Positions 49,261-62,100 of a stretch of 64,000 nt of DNA are shown here, one piece after another (the stretch's first letter is position 1; each line of letters begins with the position of its first letter). A program made the position numbers and the translations under genes. Under the pieces are notes generated by a model. The model was not told the origin of the DNA. It saw only the letters and a list, made by a program, of their open reading frames with translations, and made no database searches. Origin of the DNA: Nomia melanderi (taxonomy: Eukaryota > Arthropoda > Insecta > Hymenoptera > Halictidae); NCBI RefSeq assembly GCF_051020985.1, contig NC_134999.1:31157160-31221159 (forward strand). Direction: 5' to 3'.

Positions 49261-50460
49261 AACCTTTCTCTGCGTTGTACACAAAACAATCCTCGTATCG
49301 CATCAATTTATCTTTCGCGAGTCAAACTCCGCGAATTCACGCGACAGTTAACAGTATGTCAACATATCGGCCAGCAAAGTGGAACCGGCAACGAGCCGGG
49401 AGAAAGGAAGAAGGAAAGAAAGGCCAGAGGAGACGGAGAGAGAAAAAGAAAGGGGGACGCGTGTGCAAGGCGATCAACGCGAGTTACGTCGATGCCTCCC
49501 GAGGAAGAGTAAGGGACCACCTTGCCGCAGGGGTTGAGAAAGAGAGTCAAGAGAAGTTACCTTACGGAATGGTATAAGTCTACCTACCGCGGTTCAGCTG
49601 ATTGCGAAAATAAACATTCATTATTGTAATTACTTTCTGCGACGTGGCCGTGCCGAGAGCCACGATCTCGAGGGCCCCGCGAACATCGTGGAGGGACACG
49701 GGGCGAAGAAGGAAACGGCGGCGGCGGCGGCGGGACGAGAATGAAAAGGAGAGGCAAGCCGCAAGGGAGACGGAGGCGAACAGCAGCCAGCGCCAGGACA
49801 CCAGAAGCAGCAACAGCGAGAGCAGCAGGCCTCGTCTGTATATCTGTAACGAGAGTTTCATTGACGTGGTCGTCGTGCCCATGGTGGGTTAATTACAAAG
49901 TCGAACCGACGATTCCTTCATTAGCGAAAAGGAATCGGTGAATCCAATTGCTGCTGCTGCTGCTGTTGCCGTTGCTTCTGGCGAGGCGAGACGAATCCTC
50001 GTTTGCATCCGCTCAACCGTTCCTCCCGGGACCCGATCCCGCGTCTTCGAAAGAAAGAAAAAAAAAAGGAACGACTCGATTCCGTGCGGCCCGTGATTGA
50101 TCTGCTTTCGGCCGCGTCGCGACCAACCGCTTCTGCAAGAAAGAACCTCGGCCGGACTTTAATTACCGCGAAGGAATTTATTTAAAGAATTTGTTAATGA
50201 AACGGGGATCAATGAAACTGGCTGTCGGTGAGGGCTCCGCCGATTTATAGCGTTCACCGGAACGTTCCGGATTGCATGGGCTTGGTCGTGCGTGTTGCGG
50301 AAATTCATGGAATTATGGCGCGAGGGGTGGAGATCGTTTTCTTCTCGAGCGCTGCAACAGGGGTGGGGGTTGATCGGATTGTTCGCTGTGGATGTTTGCT
50401 CGGGGTAATTAATGCAATTGTTGGACGGAAGTTTTATTTGCGTGGGAACTGATCTTTGTT
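49261..50460. other. GC-rich island 23
   Basis: Contains a purine-rich tract (49399-49460), a GGC repeat (49716-49733) and (CTG)5 at about 49950-49966. Frames of about 100 codons on both strands read the low-complexity DNA as Arg/Glu or Ser/Leu runs. Confidence 0.5.
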
Positions 50461-50820
50461 TGAGAGGTGTTTTATGTGTTTGATTGATAGTATTTGTGAG
50501 TTGTGAGAATTAGGGATATAGCAATGATATGCATAGGAATTTTTAAGAAGATGTTAATGCTAATGTAACTTTGAAGAATGAAGAATAAGTACATGTAACA
50601 GTCGATGTGAATACTTTGAAAAAGGTTTAATGATTTCATTTATACTAACCAAACAATATTTGATTTATTTTGATTGTTTCACGCAGATAAAAAGAAGTCA
50701 CATATCTTCGGTATCCCGATCCGAGGAAAAACGAAAAACCGTGCCCCAGCTCGTTAAAGACAAAAACACCTAATTAAGCTGAATACAGAAGCAAGCTTCC
50801 ACTCGCGCCCATCAATTCCG
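50461..50820. other. AT-rich spacer
   Basis: G/T-rich at first, then balanced. No feature was recognised. Confidence 0.4.
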
Positions 50821-51910
50821 CCGAAGAATTTACGCACGATTTTTCTACCCTCCTTATCGAAATCTACAAATCAATATTTAATGATGCTCCGATATAGAGA
50901 TGTTAAACTTCCAGCGGTGCCCACTCCCCAAGTTAACAACCACTTTGCGTCCAGAAACGAAGTGTTCCTCGGCCGATATAAAATATGACTGGCAAAGAAG
51001 TACGCGCTGCAAAAAGACTCAGACGCCGTCAATATCAGATTAAAAGTGTATTTACGAGAGCTCGAAGATCCTGTTGCAATAAATAACGAGCTTTCGCATC
51101 GCAGGACTCGTTTCCGAAAACGCGACCACTGGAAGAAACGAAAAAATGAAGGAGAGCGAAAAGGAAGATAAAGAATACGAAGAAAGAGAGGAAGAAGATG
51201 AGAAGGATAAAAATGAAGATGGCAAAAGAGGAACAAAAAGAAGAAGGGGAAAAAAGTGGAAGAAGAACTTCCAGCGCTGCTCTCACGAAGATCATTTCTT
51301 TCGGCGCGCGCGGCCCGCGATAATTCGCAGCGGGCGAAGATAGATCGCAAAATCAATTTCTGAATGAAATTACGAAATCACTTCGGCAAAACGGAGATCC
51401 GGCTTTTTGCCCAGCGGAGATTTACGCGATTGCTTATCTGTTGGGCTCGCCTCGTTCACGGCGGAGACGCGACTTCTGCCCATTTATCCCTGCCGATCGC
51501 CGACGTATGTAAATTTACGGAGCCGTTAATTGCGGCGAGCTTCTTTCGGGCCCTTCCGAGCCAGAAAAACCGCCGACGTTGCTCGAGGCATGCGCCGCCA
51601 CTTATGCCCCCGTGTACCAAAACCATATACTGCCACACGAGCGCGAAGCCGTATCCGCGTGTAACCGGCCGCAAGAAGTATCTATATTCAGATATCCACG
51701 TTAATGGCGATCGTACGGGTGTGTTGCGGACACGGTCAGGCCTGCGCCCGATTTTTCGCTGATTAACTCGTACCACGGCCATCCACGGCTCGTTCTGACA
51801 AAAGTTGCTCCGCGATTATGCTGCCCGGTGAACGCGCGCCGATATAAAAAGCGCCCCGGGATTGGTCAATAAAGCTGATGCTTCGAAATGCGTTCGTTCC
51901 TGTTTTTTGG
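50821..51910. other. Mixed block and GC-rich island 24
   Basis: The left part holds a polypurine tract (51131-51268). The GC-rich part follows, to about 51900. A 161-codon minus frame (50871-51356) is Phe/Leu/Ser-rich because it reads the polypurine tract in antisense. Confidence 0.5.
51131..51268. repeat. Polypurine tract, about 90 percent A/G
   Basis: Of 138 bases, 14 are pyrimidines. The tract is GAA/AAG-rich without a strict unit. It gives a Glu/Lys-rich + frame of 65 codons, probably by composition alone. It could form triplex DNA. Confidence 0.8.
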
Positions 51911-53460
51911 TAACCGGGTACATCCTTCTTTGATGACGATTTGAAGTTTTTTGTCGCGTGACGCGGAATCTGCGAGGATTTAATTGTTTTTCGTGGAACG
52001 CGTTTTGTATTTGCAGTGGAGTTTGTTTTAGTGTTTTGATAATTTTGTTTGCTTTTAGTATTCATTGTGTATTAGGTTCGTATCGATATGAAACGTATAT
52101 GAATATGGGAGTTGAATGGGGATGGAGACTGCACTATGCGTTCGTACTAGAAAGAAGTAGAAAGAGTGAGTAGTGAACAGACACGGTAGCCAAGTGTTGC
52201 TATATAGTGACTTACATTCTTAATCCTAAAAGTATTTAAATTTTTATTTGTATTTAATAATTGAAAAGAAGGAAACATATTTTCACATATGTTATTTAAA
52301 GAATTTTGAAATATGACAAAGAGAATAATAATCCTTATTCCACTTTCAGTATTCTCAACTTTCTTCGTCTAGTAAAGAAAGAAGTCATTTCCTCGCAAAG
52401 AAAATCGAACGCAAATATCTTCATCGATTGAAACTTAAAGAAACTGGGTATCGTCAGGACTGTTTGAAAGCAAGGTTGTGGTTACCATCGGAACGTAACT
52501 TCAAACATCGCCTACGCTCATTCCAGAATCAGTACCGACTTTATCATCCCCATCAATGATCAGCACGTACACTCCGGGAGTATCCATTACAGGCCCTCCA
52601 GTCGTTTTGCGTTCCCGGCCGCGCAATTGTATCGATAAAACAAAAGCACAACCTATCGAAGCTACAGTGCCATTAATGGTCACCCGTCCCTTTCTTGCTT
52701 CTGTTATGCGATAATCCACAGAAGCAGCGCTACCCCGGCATTATCCTTTTGTATCCATTAGCGAGAGGGAGTGAACTAAGAAATTGTGGCGGCGGTGCAA
52801 TCAAAAAACCACCATATGTTCGCCGCATCCCAGTTGTCTTAGGCTGTGCCGTTAAGAAGGCAATTTATGCATGACCGAGACAAAGCCCTTTGTTCGAAAA
52901 TCGGATTTGAAGCTCGTGTAATCGCGTTAGACGCGAGTTGCGTGTGTACCTGTCGTTAGACTTCATACGTTCCTCAACGTAACATTTAAGAAAATCGAAT
53001 TCATTGGTGAAAGGATACCTGCAGATGAAAGTACACGCGGAGATAATCACAGATCTTCGATTTGATTTCACTGGCAACTCTCCGATCGATTATCAGTCTC
53101 TTCAGGAACATGTGATTGATAATCCGACTAGTCTAATACTTCTCGGAATTCTAACATTCTAGCTCATCGTTCCAGCTCGCTTAAATTAAATTTATCAGGA
53201 TTCTCTTTCTACGTGTACGCTAATCATTTCAGTTCATTTTCTTATATCTGTAAACATATAAAGAGACAAAAATAATTATGGACCACGAAAAGTCCTTCTA
53301 ACTCCCCTGTGTAATTTCATACAGATTTCTGCAGCAAATTAAATTATGGCCGGAATCTTATCCTTCGGTTAACGGATCAAACAACTTTCCCCTAGATCCT
53401 CAAACATCGAACCCGTCTAATAACTTTCAATCCCGTAGAACGAACTGAAGTAATCAATTT
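51911..53460. other. Long mixed and AT-rich interval
   Basis: G/T-rich at 51910-52100, then AT-rich with modest GC patches near 52500-52760 and 52860-53100. It ends in C-rich, G-poor DNA. No gene was recognised. Confidence 0.45.
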
Positions 53461-53969
53461 TAACAGCCGGTCCATTCATTTACACGACCGAGTATATTCA
53501 CCGACAATCCATCCTCTCGCCGGAGCCCCACACGTTTAATAGCCCGCTGCTTTACACCGAACAATATTCCTCCGCCATTTGTTCCATCGCAATTCCCTCC
53601 CCCATTGTTCCCAATCGGTAACCCGTTCCAATTAGCGCGGAAACCGAGCTAAAAACCGGCGTTCGCATTGTCTATCGCGGGGTAGGGCAGCCGGTAATGA
53701 GCCCAGCAGCCAATTAAAATTCCATCATAAACGGCGCCCCGGTTCGAGTCCACTGGTTCGCGAGTTCGCCTAGACCGCCTAAACCCAGAGCTGCGTAACC
53801 CGCGAACCGCGTGTTGCCCTCGAAATCCTTACGTGAGACCTGGCAGCTGATGTCCAAAAATTATCATCTGTGAACGTTCTCTTTCCTTACTTTATCCTGG
53901 ATCGTATCGCTTTATTCATAGATAGTTGCAGACTGAATCATCCTAAGCTTTTAATATTGCGAACGGCTG
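53461..53969. other. Small GC-rich island 25
   Basis: GC-rich to about 53830. GGTTCGAGTCC near 53750 matches a tRNA B box, but the flanking bases cannot pair into a T-stem, so no tRNA is called. Confidence 0.45.
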
Positions 53970-54173
53970 AAAGAATATTGGGTTTTCCATTCTAGACTGT
54001 AAAGAATATTAGGTTTTCGGTTCTAGGCTGCAAAAAATATTAGGTTGTCAGTTCAAGGTTGCAAAGAACATTAAGCTTTCAATCCTAGGCTGCAAAGAAT
54101 GTTAGGCTCTCGATCCTGCAAAGAATGCTAGATTTTCAATTCTAGATTGCAAAGGACATTAAGCCTTCAATCC
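53970..54173. repeat. 31-bp minisatellite, about 6.5 copies
   Basis: Units start at 53970, 54001, 54032, 54063, 54094, 54120 and 54151. The consensus is AAAGAATATTAGGTTTTC followed by A(G)TTCTAGGCTGC. The fifth unit has lost 5 bp. A clear head-to-tail array with moderate divergence. Confidence 0.9.
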
Positions 54174-55200
54174 TCGCCCACGTCAACACAAAGGTTGCTC
54201 ACTACATTTCACAAGACGGAACAGCAGAAATACTCCAACCATTCACAAGCTAAACTCCACGATTGACCAACGCGATCATCCCAGTCACACCTAAGTCAGC
54301 AATGATTTTTGTTTACATTTACTGCCTGTTCGGTCAGCCCACACCCTAAACTCTCCTCTAGCCTAAACCAGTCCAAGACGATCGACTTAGCCGATCAGCG
54401 TGAAAGATGATCAGCTCCTTGACTGTTTGCTTCTTCGGTTTCATCGGCGGTCGTTCGATCCACGGTCGTCAACGCGAAAATGGCTGACGGCGAAGACGAG
54501 AGGCGCAGCGACCGACCGTCGAAATACTCGTGCCGCTTGCCAGGACGAGATCCGGCCGCTGCAAGCTCCATTAGGCGAGGGAGGCAGGGAGCAAAGGGGG
54601 ATGATGGTGGCTGGTGCAGCGGCGGCGGCGGCGAGGGAGGGGACGGACGCTACCAGTAGTGCACCTCTGCACTAGGCGATATGCATTTGAACCAGTTGCA
54701 CCGGGCTGGCGAGGTCGGGGTGAACGCCCAACGCCTTTAAAGAGAGTACGCAGATGCGATACGATGAGAGAGCCTCGCCCTGTGCCGCGCGCGCGCCGCG
54801 CCGCGGACCAGCTTCTTTCATTGCCTCCGGCGTAAGGGTGCGTTTCCACCGGTGTTATGCGTCTCGCTATTACGCGAGAGGCCCCCTTCGGTAATTGCCT
54901 GGTAATTGTAAACATCCTTCCGACCCGACCCGGCGCAGACCAGGCGAACGGAATGAATTTTTGTTTATACCGCGGGATGATCGTACCGCGGGCAGCCGAC
55001 GCCGCTTTTTTGCCCCGGCCGGGAGTTAAGTGGTCGGATGGAAATAGCGCTGATGTAATCGACGATTCGAGGATCCCCGATTAATGAGAATGTTCGCGGG
55101 CATGCGGCCCGGGGTCAGAGGCGGAGGTATCGCGTGCATATTGCGGTGCATCGTCGGAGCACGCGTGTGGGGGAGATGGAAATGGGATTTGGAGAATTTA
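54174..55200. other. GC-rich island 26 with A/C-rich left flank
   Basis: The island runs from about 54360 to 55190, with a GGC-rich run (54617-54635) and a CG-alternating stretch (54785-54806). Minus 114-codon and plus 91-codon frames overlap and are unrecognised. The right side turns G/T-rich from 55130. Confidence 0.5.
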
Positions 55201-55750
55201 GGGTGGTTTCTCGTGATTCGCTTGTTGACGGTTATTCAGGTTTTTGTGAGAATGATTTGATGGTGGACGATTTTGCAGTGTGTAGGTTATTTGACAGCGG
55301 TAACGATTATAAATTGATAAATCATATGTAATAGAACATAATTTCCTCCAAGTGAGAAGCCTGTTAATAAATATCGGGTAACTAAAAGGTCTAGCGAAAT
55401 TAACGCAAAAAGAAATTTAATTTCAACTCATGTTTCTCGAATGAAGTTACCAGATTAATATTCATTCCGGTGATTAATTACATTAATCTCTCACGACGAT
55501 CTTCGGCAATTTTTCAGAAGTTTTAATCCGAAGCAGTCATCCTCAAACTGTTCATAAATAATAATGATTAATTTCACAAACTCGTTATTATACAATTATG
55601 CCTAATTATTCTCGACGATTTGAATAGTCCACGGTGGGTAACAGGTCCATAGGATATTAATGTCGCAATCTATATTCGAAAAATCAAAATTGCCACTCGG
55701 TTCGGCGGGTTTTATCTGGCCTAAACAGCTTGAATAATTTTCTTGATACT
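55201..55750. other. AT-rich interval
   Basis: Plain AT-rich DNA after a short G/T-rich skirt. Nothing was recognised. Confidence 0.4.
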
Positions 55751-56340
55751 TCGCATGATATATTGGCGCACAAGTTAGCCCGTAAACTCGTGGGCAACGC
55801 AAACTTACGTATAATCGTCGGGAGCACGAATACAAGGGACGAGGGACGATCGAGGAAGGAATTAAACGATATCGATGAACGCGCGACACGTTGCCATGTA
55901 TCACGCGAAATTATCGAGAGAATAATCTGCCGTTCGGGCAACAAGAAGACGCTGAACGCTTGAGCAGGATGCACACGCAGATGCACGAATACATAAAGGA
56001 TGCGTCCCGTACAGGTGGGCGGCAATAAAATGAATTATAATGATGCCCGATGGATCAGAATATTACCCTGCGCGCGTCCGCGCTTCGTGGATGGTTGACC
56101 AGTGGGAATGCGCCCTAACGCGTTGCGGCCGATTCTTCCCGGCCGCCAGAGACACACATCGCGCATCAAGGAGCGCGATTCGCGATGCACTCGACCCGAT
56201 GCGAGATTAATGGAGGATATCACCGATGAAGGCGCGCTTTAATCAACGAAATTGGCGAGTACATAAACCTGACGTTGCACATTCGTGCGGACCGGAAAGG
56301 ATCGAAGGGACGTCGCGCTCAGGATCCTTTCAGATCGTAT
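55751..56340. other. GC-rich island 27
   Basis: Moderate GC content with frames of 62-113 codons on both strands that overlap. No gene is supported. Confidence 0.45.
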
Positions 56341-58120
56341 CCTTGATCGAATAGTGCGTCGTAATAAACTTTGATCAATAATATGTTTCATCTATCTGAA
56401 CGAAGGTACAGATTATACGTTGATCTCTGAATGAAAATTATTGAAACATTTGATGACAATCATTCATGAGAAGTTAATTAAATTTGTATTATTGTTGGAT
56501 TTCGTTTGAATAATTGTTTGCTTGATATAAATCGTGTGCATTGGAATTTGTAATGGGTGGTTGGGTATATTTATTTCTTCTTGTTTAATTGGTGCAATTT
56601 CTGTCGGTGATTTATTTAAATATTTGTAACGGACAGTTGGATAAAGCGTGGAATATTTAGGTAGTTGTTTTATAGTTAGTGGGTTGTGGAAAATATAGTT
56701 CTCTTCGAGCAACCAGACGTAGAGAATTTTAATCGCATGCGACCAATTAAATCCGTAGACGGTAACACAAAGTAAATCTCGTATGTGGAACGAAAAACCG
56801 CAACAGACATCCGTAAGTACAGACCTCGTTACCATATCGCACCGCTGATAAAAACGTGTTCCGTGATAACGGTGTATAAGTTTCATTCGTTCCGGCGCTG
56901 ACAACAAATGTTATTTAAACCTAATAATGATTCGACGTCTCGATAAGCTTCTTTTTAGGTTTACCGTGTGTCTAGAGAGAACGGAGTTGTTAAAATTAGG
57001 AAATACGAAAATATCGATGGTCACTTGCATTATAAAATAATTAATTTTCAATTAATTAAATTCATCCTTGCCATATTCCCAACAAAAGAAATAAAGCTTA
57101 ACGAATTTCGTTATCGAGAAAAAAATTGCATTTTGCATTAATTTGACATGTAATGAGCCTTGATTACCCATAACTTTCCTTTATGAAAAAGCGTTATGTC
57201 ATGTATGTAAATACCGAATAATCGCACTTTCATTCATGCAATTATTCCTGCAAACTATAGGAACTAAAACTCAGAAAATATCTAAACGAGAATTTACGCT
57301 GTTTCAGTGATCGTTACTAATCCAAATAACTCTATTGTATAGAATCACGTTAAAATTACTTCAGGCTTAACGAATAATCACTTGTTACATAATAAATAAG
57401 TAGCCTGTACGTTTATTGAATATAACTAATATAAATGTATGCTTAAACCTAAAAGGACGTAGTTGAAGTTCAAAAATACATTAATCTTACTGCTTTCATA
57501 ATAAAAACCCTTAATAGCAGAAAACCTTCAGTTTTTACCAAATGATTCATTGCTCATTAAAGTGTCCAGCCAAAAGGAACAAAGACAAATTAATAATCAA
57601 TAATTGTTACCATTAAATGAGAGATATATACATAAACCTCATGATAAAATGGAACAATAAATTCCAGCGAATAGAGAAATCCACGAGTTACAACCCCTAT
57701 TCATTAATATTGGGACACCTGCGGGTTTTATAAAAGGAGATATTGAATCGATGTTATGTAACCCACACTTGCTTTTCAATATTATGCCAACAAAAACATG
57801 TTCTCAGATATATACGGGTGCTATTTACATAATTATTATGCTCGTGTGATGCATACAAATTTATCTCATTAAACATGCGCATTATACTTATACCGTTGCG
57901 TATACACTTAATATTTATTGTCATAACGTATCCCCAATACCATAATTGGTAAAAGCAATTGTCTTGTAATATATACAACACAAAACTAAAACCGAATAGG
58001 CAAATCCTTTCTCCAGTCACATAAGAAACCCCAATCTACAATAACAAACCATTCCCAATCCAACCTCCATTAAACAACTTCCTTAACATTATAGAATCCA
58101 ATATCCCTACACTCTTATCT
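56341..58120. other. Long AT-rich interval
   Basis: The longest stretch without an island. A 147-codon minus frame (56464-56907) crosses G/T-rich DNA and is unrecognised. An inverted TAAACCTAA/TTAGGTTTA pair lies near 56915-56965. The final 100 bases turn A/C-rich. Confidence 0.45.
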
Positions 58121-59370
58121 CGCCAGCTACCGCGTTAATTGCCACGTCGCGTCGTTCGACTCGGAATTTATACAATTTTCTAGACCACATCCGGCTGCTG
58201 CCACTATTCCCCCCTATCACACAAAGAAGCTTAATGGCGGCGCAATCGGACCTGAATCGTCAGAAGCGAAAAGCAACCGGGTCGAGCTATTTTCTTAAAC
58301 ACGTCTTAAATTCCAGCTAATAATTGAGCAGCTGAACGGCTGGGCGGGGATACTGGAATTATGCAAATCGCGTCAGATCGGGATCGCGTCCCGGGGGCGC
58401 GACGTCCAAGAAGAGGAAGGCGGAGAGAGACTGGGGGAAGAACCGCATCGACTTCGGAAGAAGAAGAAGAAGGAGGAGAAGCAGAAGAAGCGAAAGCAGA
58501 AGATGCAGAAGCAGAAGATGCAGAGGAAGAAGACGCAGAAGCAGAAGAAGAAGAAGAGCGCGAAGGAGCAACGAGAGCGTACATCACAAGGAGAAAGAGC
58601 CACGGAGAAGGAGACTCGCCCCATTGTGATTGCCATACCCAAGGGCAGAATGTTTCTCCGGTGTGCCGTCTCATGCAGACCCGCAGCCAAACCCGAACTC
58701 TCATCCTACCGTTCCTCGTCCCGTGCACCGAAGCAACAGGTTGCACAACCTTTCCACCTGCCCCTCTTGTTTGCCGACCGCCATACATATACAACATCCA
58801 GCGTCGCGTCCCCTTTTGTATCAGCACACCGAAAGAGGCTGGGTGACTACCAGCATCAGCATCGACTATGGGTAGCACCGATGTACGAAAAGTGTTCGAC
58901 ACGCCGCGGCTAAAAAAGGAAGAGATTCTCCGTCTCCCCTGGCCGCTGCCCCCTTTCCCATGGCCGTACCGTGATATTAGGCGCCATCGTATGACGGATA
59001 ATGAGAGGCCCGATTACGCGGATATCTTAATGCCGCCTCGGAGGAATGTTAAGCGTTTCTATTAAGCGCCGCCGCCGGATCGGCCGTACCCTCATTGAAT
59101 CTTTTTAATTCGAGGCTGCGCTCGCCGGTTACGCGTCAGATTTATTGGAACCACGTAATTACGTGAAAAGTACGACGCCGTCGTTACGAGAGGTGTGACC
59201 GCAACGACGGTGGTACCGGGAATCCGGCGGCTTCTCGGCGAAAACGATGCAGAGAGGTGGAACGGTTTTTTTTTTTAAAGAGATTCAACGTTGGAATGGT
59301 GGTGTAAGTTCAACCCTTCAGGATTTCACAGTTGAGTACGCCGCGGCTGTTTTATTGTTAATGCTTCGCC
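58121..59370. other. GC-rich island 28
   Basis: Dominated on the left by a GAA/GCA repeat. Frames of 136-198 codons on both strands cross the repeat and are low-complexity. The right part includes a 14-bp palindrome, CACGTAATTACGTG (59152-59165), and a T-run at 59266-59276. Confidence 0.5.
58455..58570. repeat. GAA/GCA/GGA compound trinucleotide repeat
   Basis: Imperfect AGAAGAAGA and AGATGCAGAAGC units over about 115 bp. The triplet period keeps all frames open, producing Glu/Ala-rich or Leu/Ser-rich shadows up to 198 codons long. Confidence 0.9.
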
Positions 59371-59940
59371 GGGATGAAAGGGCTTCTGTGTTCCCTGCAA
59401 ATTTACTTTAGGTCTCTATTATATTCGGTATTTTTAAGGAATTCGATAAAAACGCTTGATGAAGGTCAAATACGAATATGGAGAATAGGTAAAATGTTCG
59501 AGGTTAATTGCCTTCTCGTAAAAGAAGATCTAATACAATGCGCCGTGTTTGCTAACCACCTGGCAGCGCTGAAGGAAGGCGCCTCTACACCTAGGACAAC
59601 AAATCCCAACGAATCGAGTACAAACAAACAAATATCCCTCTCAGTAATTAGAGCTGAACACACTTGCGTATTGTTGTTTGTTGTTTAATGGTCTAATGGA
59701 TCATCGGACGAAACAGTAAACACAATATACTACGGTTACGATCCTATCTTCCTCTAATCGACCAAAACATTCGAATAATTACAAACACCGCGATTAAAGA
59801 ATTCCGACTAATTTACGGAACGGTCCCAGCATTCCAATTTATAATTACCGATCGCTCCGTATATAAATTGATGAGGATATAAAACAAGAAAACGAACTTC
59901 CACTGAAAAAGTATAAGAAACTTAAAAATTCACGTAGCAA
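59371..59940. other. AT-rich interval, A/C-rich at right
   Basis: A 104-codon + frame (59374-59688) is unrecognised. Bases 59700-59940 are A/C-biased ahead of the largest island. Confidence 0.45.
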
Positions 59941-60803
59941 CCAGAACGTCCTCAATGTTCTTACAACGTACGCAAAGGACAGCTTTCGAGAATCAGAAAA
60001 GGCGAGACCGCTCAATCCACCTTATCGGGACACCAATAAAGTCCCTCGGATTCGATCGGATCGCCGTCCCATACGAATTTCCCTCGTTACAAGCGGCGAA
60101 CAACCGTTGCCCGCGGTATCGGCTCGTTTCATCTACATCGACCCGATGACTGATTACAATATCCGTCCGCGGTGACCGCGTTGCGAAAAATCTTGGTCTA
60201 TCGAGCGAGTACATCGACGCCCCATACAAATTGTCGCGGTCGATCGATCGAGTCGTTCAACGAGTGCAAGGTAAACACGATCGGCTCATTCCCGTCAATC
60301 GAGAAAGCCTATCTCCGTGCGTTTATACGCACGCGACGATACGCGGTACACAGCGAAATCTTGCGACTACGACGACACAGAGGACGACGACGACGACGAG
60401 AACAAGCACAAAACGAAGAGCAACAGAGAGAAACGGGAAACCGCGAAAGAAGAAGAAACGAGGATCCTAGCGCCGGTTCGTCCGGTGATCAGATACGATT
60501 CGATTTCCCGACAATCGCGCGCGCGCTGCATTTCCTGGAAGGAGAGCCGCCGATAAGCCTGTTCTTTTTCGATACGCGCGCGCAACCGCTATCGAGGTAA
60601 TGACGCGCCGGGATAAGGCGACGCGACGGCCGATAAAGCTTTCCTAGCTCACAGCAACGCCGACGATTATTTCACGGTCTCCCAGCTCTTCCAGCGCGAT
60701 CGTAAATTATCAATGTTACCATAAAATCCGGCCGCCAGGCGGATCGAGGGTAACAAGAAACAGCCTGGCTAGGTGTCCTGCCTAGCGGGAGAGAGCTGAC
60801 GCT

Positions 60804-60820
60804 CGCGCGCGCGCGCGCGC
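60804..60820. repeat. Alternating CG tract
   Basis: Seventeen bases of uninterrupted CG alternation, the classical Z-DNA-prone sequence. Confidence 0.9.
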
Positions 60821-62014
60821 ACCTGTCACCACGGTTGAAATCAAAATACCGCGTTATCGGTCGAGTAACGTACGACTGCGGTCTCCACTCCTCATCTGTA
60901 ACGCGCGCAAACAAAGTAAAAACGACAGGGAGGGGAAGTGAAAAGAGCGAGACGAAAAAGGAAAAAAAAATGGGCAGAAACGATGCTCGGCGGATTGGTG
61001 GCCTGGGCACAGCCGAGAATTTACTCGGCTATAAGAAACATGCGTGACGTGTCGGCGTGGACGGAGGGGGCGACGGGCTGCCGGGGAGACGAAAGGAATC
61101 GTCGCGGTCCGTACAAGAAACACGTAGCGAACGCGGTTATGACGTTCCAGCCGAGCGCAGCCGATTTTTTGCGGAGCATCGAAGCACGACGAGGAACGTC
61201 AACGGTGACGGAAGTCCTTCCACTAAGTGGGAGAAGGACGATGCTTGGCTACGAAACGAGATTTACTTTGCAAAAGTGTCGGGGGACCGTCCGAGAGCGT
61301 GCACGCTGGGAGACCTCCGCAATGAAGAAACCACCACCACCACGGCCGCCGCTATGGTCGCCGCCCGCCACCATCATCACCACCACCAACAGCAGGATCG
61401 ACTGCCACGCGGACGCACGGTTATATCCTGCACTCGATACGTACATCCTTTTTTTCTCCCTCTCTCCTCTTTCCAGCGTGTTCGTTCACCGGCCACCCTC
61501 TCCCTCCCCATGGAAATAAGAAGGAACGACACACGCCGGTCTCTCGAAACGAGATCGACGTTGCACGCCGCCTGCCTGCTAGCCTGCTGGCCTGCCTTCC
61601 TCTCCGCGCGGCGTCGAAGGCGTGGTCGGTGGACAAGATCGCATCTTCGTGGAACGCGGAGAGAGAAAAAGAGAGGAAAATAGCGGGACACCGATGAACC
61701 CGGGGTTGAACGTGGAGAAGGAGAGGGAACGGTGGGATCTGCGTGGCAGGGAATGCGACTGGGGGCAGGAGAGACAGGACACGGTCGCAGGAGGCAATCC
61801 TGAAAATTGGAACGAGCGAGCGTGAAGAAGGTAGGTGGGTCGTGCACCGTTCCGATGTAGACATTACAGTCCTGTGTATGTAACGGAGAAAGAGAGAGAG
61901 GAGGAGGTGGAGAGAGTGCACTTGTATAGGTCTCGTTGCATACGGGCCCCAGACGGTTTCGTGTCTCGACTGGGCCGCGATATCAGGCACCGCCGGCACC
62001 GGAGCAGAGGTCAC

Positions 62015-62100
62015 AGATAAAAGGCCGAGATAAGAGTACTTAGGACGCAGGTGAACCGAGTGTAAGCGAGGCTCGATAACCGGGGCCCGCTATCTTATCT
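62015..62100. promoter_or_regulatory. Candidate GATA-factor site cluster
   Basis: AGATAA occurs at 62015 and 62028, CGATAA near 62074, and TATCTTATCT at 62091-62100. A CAGGTG E-box lies near 62048. Four or more GATA cores within 86 bp of otherwise GC-rich DNA suggest an enhancer-like cluster. No binding data are available. Confidence 0.35.

Noticed and set aside
53680..53775. tRNA-like segment with a GGTTCGAGTCC B box
   Set aside because: The bases around the loop do not pair into a T-stem and the A-box spacing is too long, so neither a tRNA nor a tRNA-derived SINE is supported.
58306..58902. 198-codon minus frame with Ser/Ala runs
   Set aside because: It is the antisense reading of a GAA/GCA trinucleotide repeat, with competing frames on the other strand.
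60938..61683. Overlapping plus frames of 193 and 208 codons, and minus frames of 156 and 197 codons
   Set aside because: All read the same low-complexity GC-rich DNA in different phases, and none resembles a known protein.
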